DNA of 64,000 nucleotides from an uncultured Alphaproteobacteria bacterium (GCA_902587565.1 CACILT010000003.1:95534-159533), one strand, 5' to 3'. Shown: positions 25,156 through 33,889, numbered from the stretch's first letter. Notes: generated by a model not told the origin, from the letters alone. Translations and numbers: made by a program.

Positions 25156-26241
25156 CTAATAGTGAACAATCGTCCCAGGTTGAGAATTAGACTCAAGACA
25201 GGCATAAACTAAAGCCATTGTATTATAAGCATTATCTACTGAATGAGTTAATTTAGTCTCTTCCCCTGATGCATATCTTTGTAAACTAGACATAGTGCCT
25301 ATAAATGCATCCGGAAACCAAGTGCCTACATTCTTTACTTTTGTCCAATCAACGTCTTTTGTTGATATTTCAATTTCTTCTGGTTCTCCATTTGGATAAT
25401 TAAGAAGTAATCCAAATTTTATAAATGCTGCACCGTCTAAACCCTCGACCCTAGCATACGCATGTGAGTGTTTCATACCATGCGAAGAATTATCATGAGT
25501 ATGATTTATAGATAAACAACATCTGACATCATCTTCATATTGAAGAATTATACTTGATCTAGCATCGGCTAAGTTTGGTAAGTTAGGATGTTTTACTGAT
25601 TTACAATGTACACTAGTTGGATTTCCAAGAACTGATCGTATCCAATCTAAATAATGAATAGAGTGGAGTGGAACTTCAACATTATCTAATGTTTCTAAAA
25701 AAGGCCAAAGATGCCAAGGGGTACCTACGCTTAAACTTATTTCTAATTCAGTTAGAGTACCTAACATATTTTTATCTATTGCTTCTCTTAAAGCAATCAT
25801 CATCGGACTAAATTTTAATTGAAGATTAACACATGCAATAATATTTTTTTCATTAATGATTTCTTTAATTCTTTTTGCTTGAGTCATACTATTACCCATT
25901 GGTTTTTGTAATTGGCAAATAGAATTATTTGGAATCTTTTGTACAATACCTAATAGAACTTGAGGAGGGACTGCTATATCAAAAACTACATCTTTTTCTG
26001 CTAATGCTTCTTCCTCAGTAGAATAAATTTTTTCTATTGAAAAAGTTTCAGCACATTTTTTTGCTTTTTCTACATCAGGATCATAAATCCCTTTTACAGG
26101 AAAGTTAGCTTTTTTATATGCTGGCAAATGAGCGTCACTTACTATTCCACCAGCTCCAATGATGACAATTGGTTTTTTATTTTTTGGAAGTTCCCAAACA
26201 GTATTTAAATTTGCTATATCTTCAGTAGTAATTTTTTCCAT
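25156..26241 (-). CDS. Gfo/Idh/MocA family oxidoreductase with QKP in place of EKP
   Basis: A 361-residue NAD(P)-dependent oxidoreductase. The Rossmann motif IIGAGGIVSDAHLPAY begins near residue 28, after an N-terminal extension of about 25 residues. The family's EKP motif is changed to QKP (QLQKPMG near residue 112). The C-terminal domain has LHSIHYLDWIR near residue 192. It lies between the CUT1 importer and the divergently read mutarotase gene. The window has no obvious L-fucose dehydrogenase, and this is one of two candidates for that step, the other being at 26725-27687. Confidence 0.78.
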   Translation of the reverse strand: MEKITTEDIANLNTVWELPKNKKPIVIIGAGGIVSDAHLPAYKKANFPVKGIYDPDVEKAKKCAETFSIEKIYSTEEEALAEKDVVFDIAVPPQVLLGIVQKIPNNSICQLQKPMGNSMTQAKRIKEIINEKNIIACVNLQLKFSPMMIALREAIDKNMLGTLTELEISLSVGTPWHLWPFLETLDNVEVPLHSIHYLDWIRSVLGNPTSVHCKSVKHPNLPNLADARSSIILQYEDDVRCCLSINHTHDNSSHGMKHSHAYARVEGLDGAAFIKFGLLLNYPNGEPEEIEISTKDVDWTKVKNVGTWFPDAFIGTMSSLQRYASGEETKLTHSVDNAYNTMALVYACLESNSQPGTIVHY

Positions 26242-26391
26242 AGGAAATATTTGTAACTAAATTTTTTAAAAAAGCAATGAATCATACAGTTATAAAAATT
26301 TAGATCAGAAAAAATTATGAATAACTAATGATTTTATTTCATTTCATTATCAGTTCTGTGTTAAGTTAGTTTAAATAATTAAGGAGGGTAT

Positions 26392-26721
26392 ATGGCTATA
26401 CAAAGATATGGAATGGCTGTCAGGTTGAAAGATGAGAAAAGACAATATTATATCGACAATCATGCAAATGTTTGGCCTGAAGTTTTAGAAGAATTAAAAA
26501 AAATTAATGTTCAAAATTATAGTATCTTCTTAAAAGAAGATTTTATGTTTGGATATCTTGAGTATACAGGGAATGATTTTGATGGTGATATGGGAAAAAT
26601 GCAACAAATACCAATTGTAGATAAATGGACTAAACTAATGATAGATTGCTTTAATCCTTTCCCAAATAATGATGATAATGAATCCTGGGTTATGATGGAT
26701 CAAATTTTTTTTATGGAATAA
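26392..26721 (+). CDS. L-fucose/L-rhamnose mutarotase
   Basis: A 109-residue dimeric alpha+beta-barrel protein of the RhaM (COG3254) family. The conserved tyrosine and histidine appear in YYIDNHANVWPEV near residue 20-32, and the conserved tryptophan in MQQIPIVDKWTKLM near residue 70-83. It interconverts alpha and beta anomers of a 6-deoxyhexose so that the dehydrogenase can act. In oxidative L-fucose clusters a protein of this family serves as fucose mutarotase, which fits the neighbouring lactonase and the fuconate genes at 11.7-15.8 kb. A strong AAGGAGGG ribosome-binding site sits 3 nt before the ATG. Confidence 0.85.
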   Translation: MAIQRYGMAVRLKDEKRQYYIDNHANVWPEVLEELKKINVQNYSIFLKEDFMFGYLEYTGNDFDGDMGKMQQIPIVDKWTKLMIDCFNPFPNNDDNESWVMMDQIFFME

Positions 26722-26724
26722 TTG

Positions 26725-27687
26725 ATGACTGTTTTAGTTACAGGTGGTTTAGGATTTATTGGATCTAAGGTTGTTTTGCAATTACTGAAAAAAGATATTG
26801 ATGTTTTAGTGACAGATCTAGATATTGTAAAAAATAAAGACAAGCTTGAAAATAACATATTAAAAATTGGGAAAAATAAAGACAAAGTAAAATATCAAAA
26901 ATTAGATATTACCAATTATAAAGAAATTGAAAATATTTTTCAAAATAACAAAATAGATTCAGTTATTAATTTAGCATATGGAATTGGAACTATATGTGAA
27001 GAAAATCCTTTACTAGCAAGTAAAATAAATATTGTTGGAACTACTTCGATATTTGAAATGATTGTTAAATATAAAATTAGACGATTAGTGTTTGCAAGTA
27101 GCGAAACCGTTTATGGTGCCCATCAAGAATTTTTTGGAAACAGAGCTGTAACAGAAGAAGATTATTCAGGTATTAATAATCACTTTTATACATACGGTGT
27201 GATGAAACTTCTTAATGAGTTTATGGCTGAAAAATATATCAAAAAACATGGATGTAGTATTGCCTATACTAGACCATCAGTTGTATTTGGTTATGGTAGG
27301 CAGAATACTGCAATAAACTGGGCTGAAGATTTTGCAGCTAAACCCGCTATGGGACAAGCAGCTCATTTACCATTTTCAAAAAAAAATAGAGACAATTGGA
27401 TCTATGTAGAAGATTGTGCAGAACAACTTGTTCGTTTAGCATTAAAAGAAACTTTAAATTTTTCTTGCTTTAATACAGGAGCAGAAACTTTAAATGGCAC
27501 TCAATTAGAGGCAACTGTAAAAAAAATAATTCCAGATGCAGAAATCTATTTTGATGAAAATGTTAAATCAACACCTTTAATTGATGATCAAAATGATGAA
27601 AGAATACGAAAAGAAATAGATTTTAATCCAAGATCCTTTGAAGAAGGTGTTAAATGTCTTATACAAGATGTGAGAGAAAGTAATTGA
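26725..27687 (+). CDS. Extended-SDR NAD-dependent epimerase/dehydrogenase
   Basis: A 320-residue extended short-chain dehydrogenase. The cofactor motif is VTGGLGFIGSKV near the N-terminus, the active-site serine is in ASSETVYGA and the catalytic tyrosine and lysine are in YGVMK near residue 158. It starts 3 nt after the mutarotase stop. A TTG one codon earlier could also initiate, but the ATG at 26725 is preferred. It could be a nucleotide-sugar epimerase or, given its place between mutarotase and lactonase genes, a free-sugar 1-dehydrogenase making the aldonolactone. The sequence does not decide. Confidence 0.75.
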   Translation: MTVLVTGGLGFIGSKVVLQLLKKDIDVLVTDLDIVKNKDKLENNILKIGKNKDKVKYQKLDITNYKEIENIFQNNKIDSVINLAYGIGTICEENPLLASKINIVGTTSIFEMIVKYKIRRLVFASSETVYGAHQEFFGNRAVTEEDYSGINNHFYTYGVMKLLNEFMAEKYIKKHGCSIAYTRPSVVFGYGRQNTAINWAEDFAAKPAMGQAAHLPFSKKNRDNWIYVEDCAEQLVRLALKETLNFSCFNTGAETLNGTQLEATVKKIIPDAEIYFDENVKSTPLIDDQNDERIRKEIDFNPRSFEEGVKCLIQDVRESN

Positions 27688-27690
27688 TAT

Positions 27691-28719
27691 ATGAGTTACA
27701 CAACAACAGTCACAGGTAGTTATCCTAGAAAAGAAGTACAAAAAGATACACTGCGTAAACCGAGTGTTTCAGAAGAAGAGTCTTTTGAAATGATTAAATG
27801 GGCAGTTAAAGAACAGTCTGATCTTGGACTTGATATTATTACTGATGGTGAAGGATACAGAGAAAATATGTATTGGTTTTATCAATTACGATTGGATGGA
27901 GTAGATGCAATAAATAAAATTCGAAAAGACTTTACACTTGGTGGTTCAATGAAAGGTGTAGATTTAAGTAAAACTCATGGAACAAAAGGATTTGGAATTG
28001 AGTGTGCAGTTATAAAAGATGAAGTTAAAAATCTGAAAACTGGTTTGGCAAAAAAATGGAGGGTTGCGAGAGATAATACTCCTTCAAACGTGAGAGTGAA
28101 ACAAACAATTACTGGTCCTCATATGCTGGCAAGATTTAGTGTTAATGAAAGACCTGATCTCTATCCTGATGACATTGCTTTAGCAAAAGCTTATGCGAAT
28201 GCTTTAACCGTAGAACTAGAAGAAATCGTAAGTGAAGGATGCGATTATGTTCAATTTGATGAACCGGTTTGGACAGAAAATGTAAATGAAACAAAATGGG
28301 CCGCTGAAATACTAAATGGAATTATTGAAAAATTTCCTAATGTAGATTTTAACCTTCATGTATGTGGCGGTAATGCTCACAGGAAAAGAGGTTTTTTTGG
28401 AAAATACACTGATATGATTGAGGCGTTTAAGATTTTAAAAGTTGATGAAATACATCTAGAGCACTGCAGCTTACATTATAAAATGTTGGATGTTTTTGAT
28501 GATTGGAAATTTGATGGAAAAGTATCTCTTGGAGTAATTGATCAAAGAATTGATAATACGGAAACAGAGGAAGACATTATAAAAGCTATTAAACCTGCTC
28601 TAGAATATTTTCCTAAAGAAAAAATATTATTAACCAGTGAGTGCGGATTTGGTCATGTACCAATAGATATTGTTAAAAATAAAATAAAAATGTTGGTTGC
28701 TACCGCAAAAAAATTATAA
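27691..28719 (+). CDS. Stand-alone MetE C-terminal-domain-like methyltransferase
   Basis: A 342-residue protein matching only the catalytic (C-terminal) half of cobalamin-independent methionine synthase. It begins TTTVTGSYPRKE, and the zinc ligands are all recognisable: His-x-Cys in LHVCGGN near residue 222, Glu in IHLEHCS near residue 253 and Cys in TSECGFG near residue 315. The folate-binding N-terminal half of full MetE is absent. Such short proteins transfer a methyl or similar group to a thiol. It is 3 nt after the SDR gene and may belong to that operon. What it does in a sugar cluster is unclear. Confidence 0.78.
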   Translation: MSYTTTVTGSYPRKEVQKDTLRKPSVSEEESFEMIKWAVKEQSDLGLDIITDGEGYRENMYWFYQLRLDGVDAINKIRKDFTLGGSMKGVDLSKTHGTKGFGIECAVIKDEVKNLKTGLAKKWRVARDNTPSNVRVKQTITGPHMLARFSVNERPDLYPDDIALAKAYANALTVELEEIVSEGCDYVQFDEPVWTENVNETKWAAEILNGIIEKFPNVDFNLHVCGGNAHRKRGFFGKYTDMIEAFKILKVDEIHLEHCSLHYKMLDVFDDWKFDGKVSLGVIDQRIDNTETEEDIIKAIKPALEYFPKEKILLTSECGFGHVPIDIVKNKIKMLVATAKKL

Positions 28720-29562
28720 TTAAATTTTATAGATTCTTTCGGCATTAGAACTTGCAATTTTCTTTGCCTCATCATCTGAAAGATTACCTAAAATGGTATG
28801 TGTAACTTTAATCCACTCTTGAATACCTTTACCAGCATTGACTACTGGATAATCACTGCCCCAAACCATTCTATCAGGACCAAAACATTCTAAAGCATGG
28901 TCTACATATGGTTTTATTGTTTCATATGATGAAGTGCCAGGTGCACAATAGGCCATTAAACCTGATAGTTTGCAAGTAACATGAGGTAATTCAGATAAAG
29001 ACTTTATATCTTTACCCCATTCGTCAATCTCACCTGATGCAATTGGTGGAACTCCACAATGATTTAATATCAGATCCATTTGATCACATTCTTTAGCAAA
29101 TTCTTTTGCAATTTTTAGCTGTGTTGGTAAAAAACAAATATCAAATGGTTTACCAGCTAAACCAATTTTTTTTACATTGTTTCTTAATACCGGATTTTGA
29201 GAAAATTCATCAGGCATGACATGGAAAATTCTTCTGTATCCAACTACATTCATATTGATGGTTTCTTCCAACCACTGATCGAAAGAATTTTCTTCTTCAG
29301 GTCTTATTGAAACAATTAAACCCTTCATATTGCTATCTGGTTGATCCATAATAGATTTTATAAACTTTGCTTCTTTTTTATAATCAGCATCGTCTACTCC
29401 AGTTTCCATGAATAGTGTGCCTTTTATAGTAAATTCTTTTGTGAGTTCTTTATAGTCTTCTAAGGTAAAATTTCCTTTATCGATCGGTGGAAATTCATTT
29501 GCCCAGCTATATCCTACTTGGTCACGGTACATTAGATGTTGATGTGTATCAATAAGATCCAT
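28720..29562 (-). CDS. Amidohydrolase-family L-fuconolactone (sugar lactone) hydrolase
   Basis: A 280-residue protein of the amidohydrolase-2 (COG3618) family. The N-terminal metal site is DTHQHLMY, a middle His is in LILNHCGVPP near residue 168 and the late Asp is in WGSDYPV near residue 236. Members in oxidative fucose and rhamnose clusters hydrolyse the 1,4- or 1,5-lactone to the aldonate. That product (L-fuconate) is the substrate of FucD at 14457-15758. Its stop codon abuts the stop of the opposite MetE-like gene with no gap. Confidence 0.82.
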   Translation of the reverse strand: MDLIDTHQHLMYRDQVGYSWANEFPPIDKGNFTLEDYKELTKEFTIKGTLFMETGVDDADYKKEAKFIKSIMDQPDSNMKGLIVSIRPEEENSFDQWLEETINMNVVGYRRIFHVMPDEFSQNPVLRNNVKKIGLAGKPFDICFLPTQLKIAKEFAKECDQMDLILNHCGVPPIASGEIDEWGKDIKSLSELPHVTCKLSGLMAYCAPGTSSYETIKPYVDHALECFGPDRMVWGSDYPVVNAGKGIQEWIKVTHTILGNLSDDEAKKIASSNAERIYKI

Positions 29563-29651
29563 AAATAATACCTACCATAATATATTTGATGATAAAACTA
29601 TTTTTTATTAATACATATTTAATTAGTTTAATAATAATTTAAAATAAAGAA

Positions 29652-30635
29652 ATGAATGTATTACTAACTGGTGGAGCTGGGTATATTGGAAGCCATGCTG
29701 CACTTTCCCTATTAGATAAAGGTCATAAAGTTCATATTATTGATGACTTATCTACTGGTCATGAAGACCTCATCCCACAAAAAGCAAAATTCACAAATTG
29801 TAATATAAGTGATGAAAATACAGTTTCCGATATAATTAAATCAAATAAATTTGATTTGCTTATGCATTTTGCTGGATATATTCAAGTTGAAGAATCAGTA
29901 AGGCAGCCAGAAAAATATTTCGAAAATAATACCAATAATGCAATAAAACTATTCAATATTTGCAAAAAAAATAATTTAGATAAAATTGTATTTTCTTCTA
30001 CTGCTGCAGCATATGGGGAAGTTAGTCAAAATAAATTAATAGATGAAGACACTAATCTAAATCCACAAAGTCCATATGCAGAATCTAAGATTAAAACAGA
30101 GAAATTTTTATATGAAAATCAAGATGATTTTAAATTTATTATTTTAAGATACTTTAATGTTGCTGGTGCAGATAAAAAAATGAGATCAGGACAAGTATCC
30201 AAAAAATCTACTCATCTAATTAAAATACTATCAGAAGTGATTATTGGCAAAAAAGATCATATTGAAATTTTTGGCAAAGATTATGATACTCCAGATGGAA
30301 CAGCAATTAGAGATTATATTCATGTTTCTGATCTTGCTGATATTCATGTAGAGGTATCAAAGTATCTGTTAGAAAATTTAGAATCCAATTTATTTAATTG
30401 TGGATATGGAAAAGGTTTTAGTGTTTTAGATGTTGTAAATGCTGCAAACAAAATTTATCAAAATAAAATTATTTATAAGTTTTCTAATAGGAGAGATGGA
30501 GACGTAGAAAAATTAATTGCAGAAACTTCTAAAATATTGCAACATATCGATTGGCAACCTAAACATAATGATTTAGGGGAAATTATTGATTCATCAGTTC
30601 GTTGGGAAAAAAAAATTAATGAATCAAATATATAA
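29652..30635 (+). CDS. galE: UDP-glucose 4-epimerase
   Basis: A 327-residue extended SDR with the GalE pattern: NAD motif TGGAGYIGSHA at residues 6-16, MHFAGYIQVEESVRQPEKY near residue 75-93, Ser in FSSTAAAYG and catalytic Tyr and Lys in SPYAESK near residue 148. It interconverts UDP-glucose and UDP-galactose for galactose use or polysaccharide synthesis. It overlaps galT by 17 nt, so the two are coupled. Its usual partner galactokinase is not in the window. Confidence 0.93.
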   Translation: MNVLLTGGAGYIGSHAALSLLDKGHKVHIIDDLSTGHEDLIPQKAKFTNCNISDENTVSDIIKSNKFDLLMHFAGYIQVEESVRQPEKYFENNTNNAIKLFNICKKNNLDKIVFSSTAAAYGEVSQNKLIDEDTNLNPQSPYAESKIKTEKFLYENQDDFKFIILRYFNVAGADKKMRSGQVSKKSTHLIKILSEVIIGKKDHIEIFGKDYDTPDGTAIRDYIHVSDLADIHVEVSKYLLENLESNLFNCGYGKGFSVLDVVNAANKIYQNKIIYKFSNRRDGDVEKLIAETSKILQHIDWQPKHNDLGEIIDSSVRWEKKINESNI

Positions 30636-31668
30636 AAGAACCTTTATTAGAAATGATAGTAAAGAACTTTTACTTTATGGGTATAAGGAACATAAAGAGC
30701 ACCCTAATCAGCAGTTAGAAGTAAGTGATATTCCAAAACCTCATATGAGATGGAATCCTTCAAGAGAAGAGTGGGTAACATATTCAGCTGGCAGAAAAGA
30801 TAGAACATCTTTTCCGCCTAAAGAATACTGTCCTTTATGTCCTGGGGCAAATTTAAATTACCCAACTGAAATACCATTTTCTAGCTTTGAAGTTGCAGTC
30901 TTTCCAAATCGCTGGGCTAGTTTTAATTCTAAAGGAGAAAATATACATATTGAGAAAATCTTAACTAAGCCATCAAAAGGGGAGTGTGAAGTAGTTGTAT
31001 ATTCACCGGAACATATAGATACAATTTCAGAAATGCCAATTGAGAGAATAGAATTATTAACTCAAGTTTGGATAGATCGATATAAGGAATTATATAAAAA
31101 ACCCGATATTAAATATATTTTACCTTTTGAAAATAGAGGACAAGAATGCGGTGTTACTCTTCACCATCCACATGGTCAAATATATGCCTATCCATTTATT
31201 CCTCCAGCAATAAAAACAGAGATACAAGCATTTAAAAAAGAAAATTTTTTAATAAAAATTATGAATGAATTAGAAGAAAAATATTATGTTTACCAAAATG
31301 AAAATTTTATTGCGGCAGTCCCACCTTTTGCAAGATATGCTTATGAAATATGGATAGTACCAAAAAATCAAATAGAAGGTCCTTGGAAATTTAATGATAA
31401 TCAAATAGAGGATTTTTCAAAATGTATTCAGAAGGTTGTAAAAGGGTATGATAATTTTCTCGATAAGAAATGTCCATACATAATGGGACTTCATGCATCA
31501 CCTGAACTAAGTGACAATAATTTTCATTTTCATGTAGAATTCTATCCTCCTTTACGTCACGGTGATAAACCAAAAGTTTTAGCAGGTTCAGAGTCAATGG
31601 CAGGAGTTTTTATTATGGATGTATTGCCAGAGGATTCTGCTAAAGTGTTGAGAAAATTTATGGCATGA
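30619..31668 (+). CDS. galT: Galactose-1-phosphate uridylyltransferase
   Basis: A 349-residue histidine-triad enzyme. A zinc Cys pair is in YCPLCPGA near residue 70. The uridylylated active-site histidine lies in HHPHGQIYAYP near residue 173, and a second His-x-His block NFHFHVEF occurs near residue 298. It swaps UMP between UDP-glucose and galactose-1-phosphate. I used the ATG at 30619, which gives the usual family N-terminus; an upstream ATG at 30586 lies well inside galE. The following sufE gene starts 4 nt before its stop. Confidence 0.92.
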   Translation: MNQIYKRTFIRNDSKELLLYGYKEHKEHPNQQLEVSDIPKPHMRWNPSREEWVTYSAGRKDRTSFPPKEYCPLCPGANLNYPTEIPFSSFEVAVFPNRWASFNSKGENIHIEKILTKPSKGECEVVVYSPEHIDTISEMPIERIELLTQVWIDRYKELYKKPDIKYILPFENRGQECGVTLHHPHGQIYAYPFIPPAIKTEIQAFKKENFLIKIMNELEEKYYVYQNENFIAAVPPFARYAYEIWIVPKNQIEGPWKFNDNQIEDFSKCIQKVVKGYDNFLDKKCPYIMGLHASPELSDNNFHFHVEFYPPLRHGDKPKVLAGSESMAGVFIMDVLPEDSAKVLRKFMA

Positions 31669-32078
31669 AAACTATAAAAGAAAAAATAAATTACTATAAA
31701 GAAAGCTTAGATATTTTTGATGATGGGATGGACAAGTATAAATTTTTAATTGATCAAGCAAAAAATGCAAAAAATTTTCCTGAAGAATATAGAAATGATT
31801 CCTTTAAAGTATCTGGTTGTCAGGCACAGGTTTGGTTAGTTCCAAAATTGAATGATAATAAACTTTCATTTTACTACGACTCTGACGCTTTTATATCAAA
31901 AGGGATGGTCACTATTTTATGTGATATTTATGGTGATAGAAAGCCATCTGAAATTAAAAATTCTGATTTCGATATGTTAAATATTTTACAACTTGATACA
32001 TTATTGACTCCTGGAAGAAGAAATGGTGTTTATTCAATGCTAGAAAAAATAAAGGAGTACGCAAATTCTTATTCATAA
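31665..32078 (+). CDS. sufE: Cysteine desulfurase sulfur acceptor SufE
   Basis: A 137-residue SufE-family protein. The acceptor cysteine is Cys52 in KVSGCQAQVW, and the late GRRNGVYSML block is also typical. It takes persulfide sulfur from SufS for iron-sulfur cluster assembly. It overlaps galT by 4 nt (ATGA), an unusual pairing because the other suf genes are not here. It is followed after 8 nt by the flavin reductase-like gene. Confidence 0.92.
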   Translation: MKTIKEKINYYKESLDIFDDGMDKYKFLIDQAKNAKNFPEEYRNDSFKVSGCQAQVWLVPKLNDNKLSFYYDSDAFISKGMVTILCDIYGDRKPSEIKNSDFDMLNILQLDTLLTPGRRNGVYSMLEKIKEYANSYS

Positions 32079-32086
32079 AATATATT

Positions 32087-32692
32087 ATGTTTTACGAACC
32101 TAAAAAAGGAATACCTTTTAAAATAGATCCATTTAAATCATTGGTTTTTCCAAGACCAATAGGTTGGATATCTTCAATTAATAAAAGTGGTGTAGCAAAC
32201 CTTGCACCTTACTCTTACTTTAATGCAATAGCCGATGATCCTCCGCAAATTATGTTTTGCGCGAATGGTAGTTCAATTCATAGTAAATATAAGGATTCTT
32301 TATCAAATATTTTGTCTACAAAAGAGTTTGTAGTAAATTTTGCTACATCCACTACCAGAAATAAAATGAATAATACTTCAAGAGATTTTAAACCTCATGA
32401 AGATGAATTCGTTTTATCAAAATTAAAAAAGAAAGTTTCAAAACTTGTTAAAGCACCATCAGTCAAAGACAGTCCTGTAAATTTAGAATGCAAATTAATT
32501 AAAACTATTAAACTAAAATCAAATTCGAAAAAAATCTCAACAATGATTATTGGAGAAGTAATTGGAATTTATATAAATAGAAGATTTATTAATAATAATA
32601 GAATAGATAGTGTATCAATGCGTTATATTGCAAGAATGGGATATAGTGAGTATACAACTGTTACCTCTAAATTTAATTTAAAAAGAAAATAA
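32087..32692 (+). CDS. Flavin reductase-like (FMN-binding split barrel) protein
   Basis: A 201-residue protein of the flavin-reductase-like family. The characteristic N-terminal block is FPRPIGWISSIN at about residues 22-33, followed by NLAPYSYFNAIADDPPQIMF. It binds FMN and may reduce flavin for a monooxygenase or act as an oxidoreductase itself. Residues 110-165 are lysine-rich. It is the last gene of the galE-galT-sufE run and is followed by a 230-base non-coding stretch. The specific role is unknown. Confidence 0.8.
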   Translation: MFYEPKKGIPFKIDPFKSLVFPRPIGWISSINKSGVANLAPYSYFNAIADDPPQIMFCANGSSIHSKYKDSLSNILSTKEFVVNFATSTTRNKMNNTSRDFKPHEDEFVLSKLKKKVSKLVKAPSVKDSPVNLECKLIKTIKLKSNSKKISTMIIGEVIGIYINRRFINNNRIDSVSMRYIARMGYSEYTTVTSKFNLKRK

Positions 32693-32922
32693 AACTTATT
32701 TAGTTTAACCAAATAACTTCGTGGATTAAACTTTAAAAACCAAGTAAGATTAATAAATTAATATGGGAGTGTGACGGAACTGTGAGCATTATTAATGCTA
32801 TCTGTACAGCCAAAAAATATTCCTAAAATAATTTTCACATAAAATTTGTTGCCCTGTTGTTGCTTTATACTTCTAGAATAAGAGTAATTTAAATCTTTCA
32901 AATATAATATAAGTAATAGTTA
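32693..32922. other. Non-coding stretch with hairpins
   Basis: This is the longest gap between genes in the window. It holds an imperfect inverted repeat at 32703-32731 (GTTTAACCA / TGGATTAAAC) soon after the flavin reductase stop, which may act as a terminator although it lacks a strong T-run. It also holds a partial tRNA-like sequence at 32761-32784, a short palindrome at 32785-32799 (AGCATT / AATGCT) and an AT-rich tail before the opposite gene's stop. Confidence 0.6.
32761..32784 (+). pseudogene. Partial duplicate of the 5' end of tRNA-Leu
   Basis: Bases 32761-32782 match 33886-33907 at 20 of 22 positions, covering 4 bases of leader plus the acceptor 5' strand and the start of the D-arm of tRNA-Leu(CAA). 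A TAAAAACC motif also occurs 20-30 bases upstream of both copies. The similarity then stops; there is no anticodon stem, T-loop or CCA end. It is therefore a remnant, not a working tRNA. It lies on the same strand about 1.1 kb upstream of the intact gene. Confidence 0.55.
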
Positions 32923-33753
32923 TTAACCAGGTGGAAGTGGTGCATTACCTGTATTTGGATCAATTGCTGGAGACATATTTGAATCTTGAGTAGAGGTAAC
33001 ATCATTTGAGATACTCTCTGAAACTGCAGAAAGTGTTTCTGCCATTGCTTTGCTTGTAACCAAAGACGAATCAAGACCTAAGCTTTCAGCTATTTCAGCT
33101 AAACTTGCTCCTGGATCTATACCTTCAATTTGGATATCTTCATCATTAACTAATCCTCCTGTAACTATACCATCATCGGGGACTAGAATAGCATTGCCTG
33201 TTTCTGGATCAATACCAACATTAGAAATTAAACTAGATAAATCATCAAAATCCGATAAATTTTCACCCAAAATACCTGCTGCAACTAACTTCTGATAAGA
33301 ATTATTTAATGCTTCAAATGTTTCATTAGAAATATTATTTTCAATTTTAAATTCTTCACTTGAATTAGCAACTAATGATAATTTTAAAATATCTTCGTTT
33401 ATATAACCATTTTGCTTAGCAATATTGTTTAATATTTCATCCTTTGATCCGCTTACTTTATCTATAGCTAAAAGTGGCGCTCCCTCTTCAAGAATTTTTT
33501 CACCAAAGAAACCTTTTGTTCCAAACGTCTTTCCTTTTTTATTTTTTTTAACAGTAGGCCAATCTTCAATTTCCTCACCATTATTAAACTTATCCAAAGC
33601 CTCTTGGTATCTATCAGCGTAACTTTTTCTTATAACTTTACCATTATTGTCAGTGATTGAACCATCAGAGTGAAATGTTCCTGCAATCAATCCTTGAGCA
33701 TTTAACTCAAAAGTTAAAAAAGTAATTATTATAAAAAAATAAATTAGTTTCAT
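32923..33753 (-). CDS. Secreted acidic protein of unknown function
   Basis: A 276-residue protein I do not recognise. It has a signal peptide (hydrophobic residues 3-14, cleavage near LNAQG), so it should be exported. The mature part is acidic in its second half and has no cysteine. Two related short units occur: IDPETGNAILVPDDG near residue 180 and IDPNTGNAPLPPG at the extreme C-terminus. The region between them is rich in Ser, Ala, Asp and Glu and predicted helical. It lies alone between the tRNA-like fragment and tRNA-Leu. Confidence 0.7.
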   Translation of the reverse strand: MKLIYFFIIITFLTFELNAQGLIAGTFHSDGSITDNNGKVIRKSYADRYQEALDKFNNGEEIEDWPTVKKNKKGKTFGTKGFFGEKILEEGAPLLAIDKVSGSKDEILNNIAKQNGYINEDILKLSLVANSSEEFKIENNISNETFEALNNSYQKLVAAGILGENLSDFDDLSSLISNVGIDPETGNAILVPDDGIVTGGLVNDEDIQIEGIDPGASLAEIAESLGLDSSLVTSKAMAETLSAVSESISNDVTSTQDSNMSPAIDPNTGNAPLPPG

Positions 33754-33889
33754 AATTTATTAATAAAGATATTTTAATTAAAATAATATCTAATTTTAGA
33801 TTTCCTAGTGATTCCATGTAGATCAGAAAATGTTTTATAAATTAATAGATTTAGATCTAAAAACCTATAAATACTTGGGAAAATAATAT

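Noticed and set aside
32703-32731. Rho-independent terminator after the flavin reductase gene
   Set aside because: The stem is imperfect and AT-rich and is followed by only three T residues, so it is mentioned within the intergenic entry rather than called on its own.
32761-32860. A second, divergent tRNA gene
   Set aside because: Only the 5' 22-24 bases resemble tRNA-Leu. No anticodon stem, T-loop or acceptor 3' strand can be found downstream.
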